A DNA stretch of 40,698 nt from Cyanobacteria bacterium M_surface_7_m2_037 (lineage in GTDB: Bacteria > Cyanobacteriota > Cyanobacteriia > PCC-6307 > Cyanobiaceae). The stretch lies in NCBI GenBank assembly GCA_016882585.1, contig VGPP01000002.1, forward strand, positions 1 through 40,698, read 5' to 3'. Positions 14,230-21,420 of the stretch are shown here, piece by piece. The position numbers and the translations under genes were made by a program. A model generated the notes under the pieces. The model did no database searches, was not told the DNA's origin, and was given only the letters and a program-made list of their open reading frames with translations. Within the stretch, counting starts at the first letter, position 1. Each line of letters starts with the position of its first letter.

Positions 14230-14911
14230 CGAATTGGTAGTACTCAGGCTTGTTGAGTCCGTCGTGCCTGAGCATGCGCCGCAGCTCGATGATCTCTTGG
14301 CGTTGGGTCACGATGATCTGCCGGGCCAACCGCTGAATCGTGGGGTTGCGGGTCTTGTGAAGGGCATCGTGCGCCATCAGCAGCGCACCGCCGTGGTGGA
14401 CAAGCATCCCTTCCAAGAACCAGGTCACCCGGTTTTCACGATTGGGAGTGGTGCCCATCATTTGCATGGCCTGGATCTGGGCTGCGCTCATGCGGGTGAG
14501 ATCAGCCATCGCATTGGGATTCCCGCCGCTCTTGAGGGTCACGGGATACACCGGTGCCTCGGGGTACCAGGCCTTGCGCCACTGGCCCATCGCCTTGATC
14601 TCCTGGGCCTGATCCCGCCAGATCGCCTTGCTGAGGGCCCCCACGCCAGGCACGCCGATATCAAACACGAATTCACTCATCCGCAACGCACCGCTGTGGT
14701 GCTGCACCATCGCGTCGATCCAGCGCAGGTCGTAGGTGCTGCCCGCTGGTCCCACATCGTGGTTGTGGGCGCTGTGGTCGATCCCGGCTGATCCGGCGCC
14801 TGCCGCGGGAGCTGGCGTTGTGTGGTGGTGATGGTGGTTGTGATCCATCTGGGCCCAGGCGGCAGGGGCCGCCAGAGCGATCAGAGCCATCAAGGCAACG
14901 GCACGGCGCAT
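14210..14911 (-). CDS. DUF305-family secreted His-rich protein
   Basis: 233 residues. A signal peptide (MRRAVALMALIALAAPAAWA) is followed by a His-rich stretch (DHNHHHHH), a linker and a DUF305 ferritin-like helical domain. Two HHxGA motifs (QHHSGALRMS and VHHGGALLMAHDAL) and a Met-rich segment (MSAAQIQAMQMM) are present. DUF305 proteins are exported and often sit with copper-handling genes. The His/Met content fits metal binding. It is the first gene of the minus-strand operon driven by the MerR-type promoter. The ATG at 14911 is chosen because it begins the signal peptide. Confidence 0.85.
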   Translation of the reverse strand: MRRAVALMALIALAAPAAWAQMDHNHHHHHTTPAPAAGAGSAGIDHSAHNHDVGPAGSTYDLRWIDAMVQHHSGALRMSEFVFDIGVPGVGALSKAIWRDQAQEIKAMGQWRKAWYPEAPVYPVTLKSGGNPNAMADLTRMSAAQIQAMQMMGTTPNRENRVTWFLEGMLVHHGGALLMAHDALHKTRNPTIQRLARQIIVTQRQEIIELRRMLRHDGLNKPEYYQFDALFRF

Positions 14912-14936
14912 GGGGCGTGGACCAGAACGTGCTTTT

Positions 14937-14967
14937 AGGATCAGTTCTCCTGTTGGTGGAGAGTCAA
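14937..14967 (-). promoter_or_regulatory. MerR-type promoter and operator of the DUF305 operon
   Basis: On the minus strand a -35 TTGACT (14967-14962) and a -10 GATCCT (14942-14937) are separated by 19 bp, the elongated spacing typical of MerR-activated promoters. Inside the spacer is a dyad, TCTCC-N7-GGAGA (14946-14962). The divergent MerR gene begins one base beyond the -35, and its GGAGA ribosome binding site is one arm of this dyad. This strongly suggests that the MerR protein controls the DUF305 operon. Confidence 0.65.
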
Positions 14968-15348
14968 GTGGCTGCGGCACCACTCCTGAAGATCGGCGAC
15001 GTCTCAGCCCGCTCCGGCCTCACGGTGAAAACCATCCGCTTCTACTGCGATGAGGGGCTGATCCATCCCGTGAGCCGCTCGGAGGGTGGCTTCCGCTTGT
15101 TCAGCTCGGATGTGTTTGCAGACCTCACCTTCATTCGCACCCTGCGAGCTCTGGATATCCCTCTCCCGGACGTGCTGAAGATTCTGGAATCGCGCCGCTC
15201 CGGCGTGTGCACCTGCGCTTCGTTGCAGAACACCATCCAAACCAAAGCCGGTGAAATCGAAGCCAAGATCAGCGCTCTGCGCGAGATGCATGTGGAATTG
15301 CTGGAACTCCTCAACAACTGGCAAGACTGCGGAGGACGCAAGGGATAG
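14968..15348 (+). CDS. MerR-family metal-responsive regulator
   Basis: 126 residues. The winged helix-turn-helix is typical MerR (KIGDVSARSGLTVKTIRFYCDEGLI), followed by a long dimerisation helix (TIQTKAGEIEAKISALREMHVELLELLN). Cys81 and Cys83 (VCTC) and Cys121 near the end could bind a metal such as copper, although they do not match the exact CueR spacing. The GTG at 14968 is chosen because GGAGA precedes it and the HTH follows within ten residues. It is divergent from the DUF305 operon, whose promoter carries a 19-bp spacer, so that operon is its likely target. Confidence 0.85.
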   Translation: MAAAPLLKIGDVSARSGLTVKTIRFYCDEGLIHPVSRSEGGFRLFSSDVFADLTFIRTLRALDIPLPDVLKILESRRSGVCTCASLQNTIQTKAGEIEAKISALREMHVELLELLNNWQDCGGRKG

Positions 15349-15463
15349 CCCCATCGAGCCGTGGGTGCAGTAGGGCGAAGAGGATTCAACGATTACTCTC
15401 CAGCAGGTTTCGCAACTTTCTTCAGGGCCTTCAACGAATCGGTTACATATTCTTTACGCCTTC

Positions 15464-15745
15464 ATGACAATTTACGTGGGTAACATCTCCTTCGATGCCG
15501 AAGTGGAGGACCTCCAAAGCCTGTTCGGCGAGTACGGCCCTGTACGCAAGTGCAGCCTGCCCCTCGATCGCGATACGGGCCGCAAGCGTGGTTTCGCCTT
15601 TGTGGAGATGACCAACGACTCCGATGAGAAAAAGGCCATCGACGACCTTCAAAACGTGGAGTGGATGGGCCGGATGATTCGGGTCAACCTCGCCAAACCA
15701 CGCACCGGCGGTTCAGGCGGCGACGGCGGTGGCAACCGCTGGTAA
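15464..15745 (+). CDS. RRM RNA-binding protein (RbpA-like)
   Basis: 93 residues. It holds a single RNA recognition motif with RNP2 IYVGNI (3-8) and RNP1 KRGFAFVEM (about 42-50), followed by a Gly-rich tail (GGSGGDGGGNRW). This is the standard cyanobacterial Rbp type, which binds mRNA and is often cold- or stress-responsive. A possible -10 (TATTCT, 15448-15453) lies only 11 bases before the ATG, so the transcript may be nearly leaderless. A strong terminator follows. Confidence 0.92.
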   Translation: MTIYVGNISFDAEVEDLQSLFGEYGPVRKCSLPLDRDTGRKRGFAFVEMTNDSDEKKAIDDLQNVEWMGRMIRVNLAKPRTGGSGGDGGGNRW

Positions 15746-15773
15746 TGCGCAGCAGCGCCTTGCGCAGGCTCAG

Positions 15774-15796
15774 CCGCCCACCAGGGCGGTTTTTTT
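15774..15796 (+). terminator. Intrinsic terminator after the RRM gene
   Basis: CCGCCC (15774-15779) and GGGCGG (15784-15789) form a perfect stem around a 4-nt loop, followed by seven T residues (15790-15796). It lies 29 bases after the RRM stop codon. Confidence 0.92.
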
Positions 15797-15821
15797 CATG
15801 CCTCCGCCATCCCAAGGGCCC

Positions 15822-16079
15822 TCAGCGTTGGGCCGTTTCAGGCTTGCGGAACAGGCCATCGAGGTAATGGCGCACCACCGGCTTGTCCTGGCAGCCCTGC
15901 TGGAACAGGAAGCCAGCCAGGGCCGATTGCATCAGGCGGTATTGGTCCCACTGGGGGTGCTGCTCGATAAACCCAACCATCGACTCGAACAAATCAGCCG
16001 GGAACTGGTTTTCCACACTCACGTGTTCCGGCATGTGGTCGGGAATCGCCTGCATCGCACCTCGCTCGCTCTGACCCAC
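15822..16079 (-). CDS. DUF2811-family protein
   Basis: Up to 85 residues matching the cyanobacterial DUF2811 family, with FPADLFESMVGFIEQHPQWDQYRLMQSALAGFLFQQG and then VVRHYLDGLF. The function is unknown. The first ~15 residues are poorly conserved; ATGs at 16055 or 16034 are reasonable alternative starts. It is convergent with the RRM gene. Confidence 0.75.
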   Translation of the reverse strand: MGQSERGAMQAIPDHMPEHVSVENQFPADLFESMVGFIEQHPQWDQYRLMQSALAGFLFQQGCQDKPVVRHYLDGLFRKPETAQR

Positions 16080-16506
16080 CCATCAGCGCATGCAGAGCAG
16101 CCCGCCGTCAAAACGGGCCGCAAGCGGCCGCTGAATGGAGTCGCAATCCAAGAAGCACTGCAGCGCAACAGCTTTGCCGCCTGAACGCAGCGGTAGCGGG
16201 CTGCTGCTGGTGCCCGCTCCGGCGGCTGTCAAGGGGAGAAGTGTTTTCCGGATCGATCCGGATGTCGCCAGACAGCCACTTGAATCTGCGCTGAGACCCA
16301 TGGGGAAAACCTGTGGAAAAGTCCGTAGGTGCTGTGGGTAGGTTCGCTCTTCAGCGCTGCTGATCGGTCGCAGCAGCTGGGCAAGCAATCGCGATCTGAG
16401 CCCAATCCGGTGCAGAACGCCCCTTGACCGATCCCGAGGCAACCGCGCCGAATGCAGCACCGCAGCAGCAATCGTGTTTAAGAGGAGGGCATTGCGCGAG
16501 TTCGCC
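16080..16506. other. Intergenic stretch upstream of the alcohol dehydrogenase
   Basis: No credible protein is seen on either strand. The stretch contains one TTTTCCACA-type DnaA-like box (minus strand, 16312-16320) but no cluster of them. A strong AGGAGG lies at 16482-16487 ahead of the dehydrogenase. Parts of it could be a long leader or carry the promoters of the flanking divergent genes. Confidence 0.4.
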
Positions 16507-17505
16507 GTGTCGATCACTGTCTGGCAGGCCCTGGAAGCTGGCGCCCCCCTGGTGCCCGGCACCCGGCCCAGGCTGGAACCCGCAGCCGATGAGCTCGTGC
16601 TGGAGGTGCTGCACTGCGGGCTCTGCCACAGCGATCTCTCCATGCTCGACAACCACTGGGGCATGAGCAGCTACCCCCTGGTTCCAGGCCATGAGGTGGT
16701 GGGCCGAGTTGTGGAGGTGGGCCCTGGGGTGAATCCTGCGCTGATCGGGGAGCTGCGCGGGCTTGGCTGGATCTGCGGCAGCTGCAGCCATTGCCCGCAG
16801 TGCCTGGGCGGCACGGGCAACCTCTGTGCCTCGCTCGAAGCCACGATCGTGGGCCGCCAGGGAGGGTTTGCCAGCCATGTCACCGCTCGCCAGGATTGGA
16901 CCATTCCCTTGCCGGAGGGCATGGATCCCGCTGCGGCGGGTCCGCTGTTCTGCGGGGGCATCACCGTGTTTGCACCGCTCGTGGATGAAGCGGTGTCGCC
17001 CACGGCCCATGTAGCGGTGATCGGCATCGGCGGCCTGGGCCACATGGCGCTGCAGTTCGCCAGGGCCTGGGGCTGCGAGGTCACCGCGCTCACCACCAAC
17101 CTTGCGAAAGCGGAGGAGGCCCGTGGATTTGGCGCCCACCATGTGCAGGCGCTCGATCAGCTCGGTGAGCTGCCGGGGCGCTTTGATCTGGTGATCAACA
17201 CGGTGAACCAAGCGCTGCCGTGGGCTGATGTGATGGGCTCGCTGGCCCCCCGCGGGCGCCTGCATCAGCTGGGTGCTGCGCTCGATCCGATCCAGGTGGG
17301 CGCCTTCGATCTGATCATGGCTCGCCGATCGATCACAGGCAGCCCCACCTCCTCACCCGCCAGCCTGTTGAAGATGGTGGACTTCTGCGTGCGTCACAAC
17401 ATCCGCCCCGCAGTGGAGCACCTGCCGATGGATCGCATCAATGAAGCGATCGCCCGCTTGCGCCAGGGAGATGTGCGCTATCGCTTCGTGCTTGATGCCA
17501 TCTGA
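16507..17505 (+). CDS. Zinc-dependent NAD(P) alcohol dehydrogenase (YahK/CAD-like)
   Basis: 332 residues from GTG 16507. Catalytic zinc site CGLCHSD and GHEVVG, structural zinc Cys quartet CGSCSHCPQCLGGTGNLC, Rossmann loop GIGGLGHMA, and the C-terminal cover ending YRFVLDAI. This subgroup (YahK / cinnamyl alcohol dehydrogenase type) reduces aldehydes with NADPH. Start uncertainty: the strong AGGAGG (16482-16487) lies closer to a TTG at 16492 and 20 bases before GTG 16507, and the frame is open back to a GTG at 16474. I prefer 16507 because family members usually begin a few residues before the TVWQAL segment. Confidence 0.88.
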   Translation: MSITVWQALEAGAPLVPGTRPRLEPAADELVLEVLHCGLCHSDLSMLDNHWGMSSYPLVPGHEVVGRVVEVGPGVNPALIGELRGLGWICGSCSHCPQCLGGTGNLCASLEATIVGRQGGFASHVTARQDWTIPLPEGMDPAAAGPLFCGGITVFAPLVDEAVSPTAHVAVIGIGGLGHMALQFARAWGCEVTALTTNLAKAEEARGFGAHHVQALDQLGELPGRFDLVINTVNQALPWADVMGSLAPRGRLHQLGAALDPIQVGAFDLIMARRSITGSPTSSPASLLKMVDFCVRHNIRPAVEHLPMDRINEAIARLRQGDVRYRFVLDAI

Positions 17506-17582
17506 GGTCGTTGACCAGGGCAGCGCGTTGCCTGGGCCACAACCCGTGGCCATGGTGGGGGTCTGCGCCTGAACCAAACACG

Positions 17583-18896
17583 GTGACCAATAGCCAGCGG
17601 CCCGATTCCCTTGCCTTGTTGCTGGATCAGGAAAGGCAGCGGCTGCCCTGGCTGGTGCCCATTCGCCACAGCCGCATGGCGGAGAGCCCGTTTGCCTTCT
17701 TTCGCGGTGCTGCGGCCGTGATGGCCTCGGATCTGTCGCGGCAACCCCACTCCGGGCTGATGGTGCAGCTGTGCGGGGATGCCCACCTCCTGAACTTCGG
17801 CTTTTATGCCTCGCCGGAGCGGCAACTGCTGTTCGACATCAACGACTTTGATGAAACCCACCCCGGGCCGTTCGAGTGGGACCTGATCAGGCTGGCCACG
17901 AGCCTGGTGCTGGCGGCCCGCAGTTTGGGGTTAAGGGAGTCGCAGCAGAACAAAATCTGTCGCCGCGGCATGAAGGCGTATGCCGAAGCGATGGCGCACT
18001 TCGCAGCGCTGCCGTTCCTTCAGATGTGGTCGCTGAAGTTGCCCCTGACGGTGCTGATCAAGGAAAAAGCCGGTGCCAATTTCCGTCGCCATCTCGAGCA
18101 GGTCACTGCGGCCGCCCTACACCGCAATAACCGTCAGGCGGTGCGCAAACTCTGCGAAAGCGATCAGAACGGTTGTCTGCGCTTTCGCCATGAACCACCT
18201 CTGATCTGGCGCTTTGATCAACTGCCGCCCGAATGGATCTCAGACATGAACTGGACGGACTGGCTCGATCAGATCAAGGTTCATTACATGAACAACCTCC
18301 CGGCCGCGCAACGGCATGTCATGGCGCAATTCAAGGTCAGCGACGCGGCCTTGAAAGCGGTGGGCGTGGGTTCCGTGGGTACGCGCTGCGCAGTGACGGT
18401 GTTTGTGGGGGATCATCCCGATGATGTCTTGGTGCTCCAAGGGAAGCAGGCCGTGAGCTCGGTGTTGGCGCCCTATCTCGATGAGGTTGTGCCCGAACAT
18501 CAGGGCAAGCGTGTGGTGCAGGGGCAGCGCTTGATGCAAACCGCCAGTGATCCCTTCCTCGGCTGGGGCACCAATCCGCTCGGCAATCACATTTACTTCC
18601 GCCAATTTCGTGATTGGAAAGCCTCGGTGGACGTCAGTCAGTTGGATGCAGACGGCCTGAAGGATTACGGCAAGCTCTGCGGTTGGACCTTGGCCAAAGC
18701 CCATGCCCGCAGCGGTGATCGCCGGGCAATTGCGTCTCAGATCAAAGACCCGAAACTGTTTGCGCAAGCCCTCTGGGATCAGGCCCAAGCCCATGCCGCC
18801 CTGGCCGAAGCCGACTATCGGCTGCTGCTGGAAGGGATCGCAGCAGGCCGGATCGCCACGGCCGGGGCGAAGCTTGAGCCAACGCCCTCCGCATGA
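17583..18896 (+). CDS. DUF2252-family protein
   Basis: 437 residues of the DUF2252 family, distantly related to kinase-like phosphotransferases. Key segments are SPFAFFRGAA, VQLCGDAHLLNFG (catalytic-loop-like GDxHxxN) and LFDINDFDETHPGPFEWDLIRLATS (metal-binding-like DFDE). Also present are VGVGSVGTRC and IYFRQFRDWKAS. The GDAHLLNFG and NDFDE pair suggests an active ATP-dependent enzyme, but the substrate is unknown. The GTG at 17583 is chosen; a TTG at 17511 would add 24 unconserved residues. A hairpin at 18911-18927 follows. Confidence 0.85.
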   Translation: MTNSQRPDSLALLLDQERQRLPWLVPIRHSRMAESPFAFFRGAAAVMASDLSRQPHSGLMVQLCGDAHLLNFGFYASPERQLLFDINDFDETHPGPFEWDLIRLATSLVLAARSLGLRESQQNKICRRGMKAYAEAMAHFAALPFLQMWSLKLPLTVLIKEKAGANFRRHLEQVTAAALHRNNRQAVRKLCESDQNGCLRFRHEPPLIWRFDQLPPEWISDMNWTDWLDQIKVHYMNNLPAAQRHVMAQFKVSDAALKAVGVGSVGTRCAVTVFVGDHPDDVLVLQGKQAVSSVLAPYLDEVVPEHQGKRVVQGQRLMQTASDPFLGWGTNPLGNHIYFRQFRDWKASVDVSQLDADGLKDYGKLCGWTLAKAHARSGDRRAIASQIKDPKLFAQALWDQAQAHAALAEADYRLLLEGIAAGRIATAGAKLEPTPSA

Positions 18897-18909
18897 ACAC
18901 GGAGTCCAC

Positions 18910-18928
18910 ACCGCTGCTCAGCAGCGGT
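18910..18928. terminator. Hairpin between convergent genes
   Basis: ACCGCTGC (18910-18917) pairs with GCAGCGGT (18921-18928) around a 3-nt loop. It lies between the DUF2252 gene and the convergent secreted protein gene. The flanking T content is weak (TTGCCCTT), so it may be a modest bidirectional terminator. Confidence 0.4.
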
Positions 18929-18938
18929 TGCCCTTGGC

Positions 18939-19238
18939 TCAGAAGCCCTTCGCACTGCAATGGGCCACGCTTCCCTGCAGTGAGGTCTGCAGATCGCTCC
19001 AGTTATTGGCGGGGAAGGCCGCTTCAAAGCCCTGGATGTTGGTGTTCAAGATCGCCAGGGCCTGGCTGCGCAGCGAGCATTCCTGAGGTTTGTTGTTGGC
19101 CCGCAGGGCCACAATGGCGCCGTTGAGCAGGCTTTGCAGCTGCTGCTGTTGAGCCACCAGCTCAGGGGGAACGTCCTGCGCCAGTGCCGGTGTGAACGCT
19201 GACGCGCTGAGGAGCAGGGCGGCAAACAGGCGACGCAT
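18939..19238 (-). CDS. Small secreted hypothetical protein
   Basis: 99 residues. A clear signal peptide (MRRLFAALLLSASAFTPALAQ) is followed by a helical mature part with QQQQLQSLLNGAIVALRANN, two Cys (QECSLR and AHCSAKGF) that could form a disulfide, and SDLQTSLQGS. No family recognised. The ATG at 19238 starts the signal peptide. Confidence 0.65.
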   Translation of the reverse strand: MRRLFAALLLSASAFTPALAQDVPPELVAQQQQLQSLLNGAIVALRANNKPQECSLRSQALAILNTNIQGFEAAFPANNWSDLQTSLQGSVAHCSAKGF

Positions 19239-19286
19239 CAGAGCTGGGATCAATCGCAAGCCATCATCAACCGCCAACCGCTTGAA

Positions 19287-19514
19287 TCACCACATCCACT
19301 CATCCGGCGAGGGGATGCCGTTCTCCCGGCGCACCCGGGCGATGCGGGCTTCCTGCTTGGCCTGCTCCTCGGAGCGACTCAGCCAGGGCCGCCGCCGCTC
19401 CCCGGAGCGCGCGAGATCCAGAGCCGACGGCAGACGCACCACCGTCCATTCCGCTTGATCAAGAGGAGCTGCAGAGGAAGGATGCGGCAAGGTGAACGGC
19501 GGCATCGCGAACAC
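19287..19514 (-). CDS. Small hypothetical protein
   Basis: 75 residues (72 from a second ATG). A Pro-rich N-terminus leads into AEWTVVRLPSALDLARSG, then a charged helix (SRSEEQAKQEARIARVRREN) ending PSPDEWMW. I do not recognise it; the balanced composition and the conserved-looking tail make it more likely real than chance. It overlaps only open frame, not the signal peptide, of the plus-strand gene beginning at 19597. Confidence 0.45.
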   Translation of the reverse strand: MFAMPPFTLPHPSSAAPLDQAEWTVVRLPSALDLARSGERRRPWLSRSEEQAKQEARIARVRRENGIPSPDEWMW

Positions 19515-19596
19515 TTCATCACCTCACAGCGTTGGGGCTGCCGTCAAGCGCAACGGGCTCGATCGCGGCATGCTGGGCGTCTGCCGCCGCCGTGCC

Positions 19597-20022
19597 ATGC
19601 CAGCCCGCCTCGCCGTTGTGCTCACCGCCCTCGCGCTGGTGGCACCCGCTGCCCTGGCCGAGCCTGGCTCGCCGCAACCGGTGCTGATCGACTGCGCCGG
19701 CAAGGGCGTGAGCCGCCCCAGCGCCATTCAGATCTCCTGCGCCGATGGCGGGATCATGGTGAGCGACATCCGCTGGAGCCGCTGGGACATGAACGGCGCC
19801 AAGGGCACCGGCAACCTGGTGGTGAACAGCTGCATCTACAAGGGCGGGCCCAGCTGCGTGGAAGGCCAAACCATGAGCTACCCGGCAGCCCTGAGCCTGG
19901 GGCGGCCCGCCAGCGGTGAAGGCATCACCGTGCTCAGCGAACTCAAGCTGCGCTTCCGTGATCAGGGCCCAGCCGGCCTCACCAGCGGCAGCTACCGGCT
20001 CAACAATCAGCGGCGCCCCTGA
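19597..20022 (+). CDS. Secreted hypothetical protein
   Basis: 141 residues. The signal peptide MPARLAVVLTALALVAPAALA is followed by a beta-rich mature domain with four Cys (VLIDCAGKG, ISCADGG, NSCIYKGGPSC), which could form two disulfides, and then ELKLRFRDQGPAG. No family recognised. An ATG at 19570 is an alternative start with a longer basic N-terminus. A DUF427 gene follows 32 bp downstream. Confidence 0.6.
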   Translation: MPARLAVVLTALALVAPAALAEPGSPQPVLIDCAGKGVSRPSAIQISCADGGIMVSDIRWSRWDMNGAKGTGNLVVNSCIYKGGPSCVEGQTMSYPAALSLGRPASGEGITVLSELKLRFRDQGPAGLTSGSYRLNNQRRP

Positions 20023-20054
20023 GGCCACCATGATGGGCCTTTCGCGAGCAGCCC

Positions 20055-20333
20055 ATGCAAGCCAGCTGGAAGGGAGCGGTGATCGCCAGCAGCGACGACA
20101 TCGTGAAAGTGGAAGGCAACGCCTACTTCCCGGCCGACAGCCTGGTGATGGAGCACCTGCAGCCCTCGGATCACCGCACCACCTGCGGCTGGAAGGGAGA
20201 AGCCCACTACTACAACGTTGTGGTGAACGGTGAGGTGAACAGCAATGCCGCCTGGTTTTATCCCGAGCCGAAATCGGCCGCTGCCGAGATCAAAGGGCGG
20301 GTGGCGTTCTGGCGCGGCGTTGCAGTGGGCTGA
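20055..20333 (+). CDS. DUF427-domain protein
   Basis: 92 residues, the standard size for a single DUF427 domain. It shows the opening WKGAVIASSDDIVKVEGNAYFP, then CGWKGEAHYYNV, AAWFYPEP and GRVAFWRGVAV. The fold is a small beta structure; the biochemical role is not established. It is convergent with the next gene. Confidence 0.85.
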   Translation: MQASWKGAVIASSDDIVKVEGNAYFPADSLVMEHLQPSDHRTTCGWKGEAHYYNVVVNGEVNSNAAWFYPEPKSAAAEIKGRVAFWRGVAVG

Positions 20334-20345
20334 CGGCGAAACGGA

Positions 20346-20621
20346 TCACTCAAACGCGGTGATCAACACCGGCACGGTGACGATCGGATCGAAGCTGTTC
20401 GCCGGGGTGGATGAAACGGGCGCGGCCTGAGGCACCGGCGCCGGTGCCGACCGCCGGCGCGACCCACCACCACCGCTAGCCGCCGCTGAGCCACCCCGGC
20501 GTGTGCCGCCAGCGCTCGAGCGCTGAATGGGCTGCTCCTTCAGATCGCTGCGCACCTGGTTGAGCAGCTTGTAGTGGTTGGTGCTGCTGTATTTGCGCAG
20601 CAGGGCTGGATCCCAGCTCAT
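20346..20621 (-). CDS. Small conserved-looking hypothetical protein with low-complexity tail
   Basis: 91 residues. An ordered N-terminus, SWDPALLRKYSSTNHYKLLNQVRSDL, is followed by a disordered Gly/Ser/Arg/Pro-rich stretch and a short hydrophobic end (FDPIVTVPVLITAFE). The N-terminal segment looks like those of small cyanobacterial proteins of unknown role. The start at 20621 or one codon earlier is equally likely. Confidence 0.55.
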   Translation of the reverse strand: MSWDPALLRKYSSTNHYKLLNQVRSDLKEQPIQRSSAGGTRRGGSAAASGGGGSRRRSAPAPVPQAAPVSSTPANSFDPIVTVPVLITAFE

Positions 20622-20679
20622 CAAGCAACGGTCTTGGGTCGTTGGATGAGCCTAGGCGGGCCCAGGAGCCCGGGAAAGC

Positions 20680-20694
20680 GTGATAACTTGTCAC
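20680..20694. promoter_or_regulatory. Inverted repeat upstream of the peroxiredoxin gene
   Basis: GTGATAA-C-TTGTCAC is a 7-1-7 inverted repeat with one mismatch, about 78 bp upstream of the peroxiredoxin ATG. Part of it (TGATAACTT) could also be an extended -10. The 7-1-7 layout recalls Fur/PerR-type boxes, but the sequence is not a consensus match, so this is only a candidate operator. Confidence 0.3.
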
Positions 20695-20772
20695 AGCGAC
20701 AACTGGAAGTCGATCCGCCTACGGGTTTCCTCGAGCGGTGCTTCCCCGTCCAACCCACACTCTTGCGTACCT

Positions 20773-21363
20773 ATGTCCAGGCTCGTCGGTCTGCAGGCCC
20801 CCGATTTCACCGCCACCGCTGTGGTGGATCAGGAGTTCAAGGAGGTGACCCTCTCCTCCTACCGCGGCAAGTACGTGGTGCTGTTCTTCTACCCGCTCGA
20901 CTTCACCTTCGTGTGCCCCACGGAGATCACCGCGTTCTCCGACCGTTACAGCGAGTTCTCCAGCCGCAACTGTGAAGTGCTGGGCGTGTCGGTGGACAGC
21001 CAGTTCTCCCACCTGGCCTGGATCCAGACCGACCGCAAGAACGGCGGTATCGGCGACATCGCCTACCCCCTGGTGGCCGACCTGAAGAAGGACATCGCCC
21101 GCGCCTACGAGGTGCTCGACGAGGATGCCGGTGTGGCCCTGCGCGGTCTGTTCATCATCGATCCCGATGGTGTGATCATGCAGAGCACCATCAACAACCT
21201 GCCCGTGGGCCGCAGCGTGGATGAAACCCTGCGTCTGCTGCAGGCCTTCCAGCACATCCGCAACAACCCCGACGAGGTGTGCCCCGCCAACTGGACCCCC
21301 GGCGAAAAGACCATGAACCCCGACCCCGTGAAGAGCAAGGAGTTCTTCGCAGCCGTGAACTGA
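20773..21363 (+). CDS. 2-Cys peroxiredoxin
   Basis: 196 residues, thioredoxin fold. The peroxidatic Cys48 is in DFTFVCPTE, and the resolving Cys170 in EVCPANW. It carries the GGIG segment of the eukaryotic-like 2-Cys type but ends EFFAAVN without the usual YF motif, which may make it less prone to over-oxidation. It reduces hydrogen peroxide and alkyl peroxides using thioredoxin, a major photosynthetic oxidative-stress defence. The ATG at 20773 gives the typical N-terminus. A UUCG-loop terminator follows. Confidence 0.95.
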   Translation: MSRLVGLQAPDFTATAVVDQEFKEVTLSSYRGKYVVLFFYPLDFTFVCPTEITAFSDRYSEFSSRNCEVLGVSVDSQFSHLAWIQTDRKNGGIGDIAYPLVADLKKDIARAYEVLDEDAGVALRGLFIIDPDGVIMQSTINNLPVGRSVDETLRLLQAFQHIRNNPDEVCPANWTPGEKTMNPDPVKSKEFFAAVN

Positions 21364-21386
21364 GTTCATCTCAGCCGATCTGCTCA

Positions 21387-21410
21387 GGGGCTCTTCGGGG
21401 CCCCTTTTTT
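21387..21410 (+). terminator. Intrinsic terminator of the peroxiredoxin gene
   Basis: GGGGCTC (21387-21393) pairs with GGGCCCC (21398-21404), with one G-T pair, around a TTCG tetraloop, followed by six T residues (21405-21410). Confidence 0.9.
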
Positions 21411-21420
21411 GATGGCTGGA

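Noticed and set aside
16312..16320. DnaA-box-like TTTTCCACA (minus strand), possible origin
   Set aside because: A single box without neighbours, dnaN or dnaA nearby.
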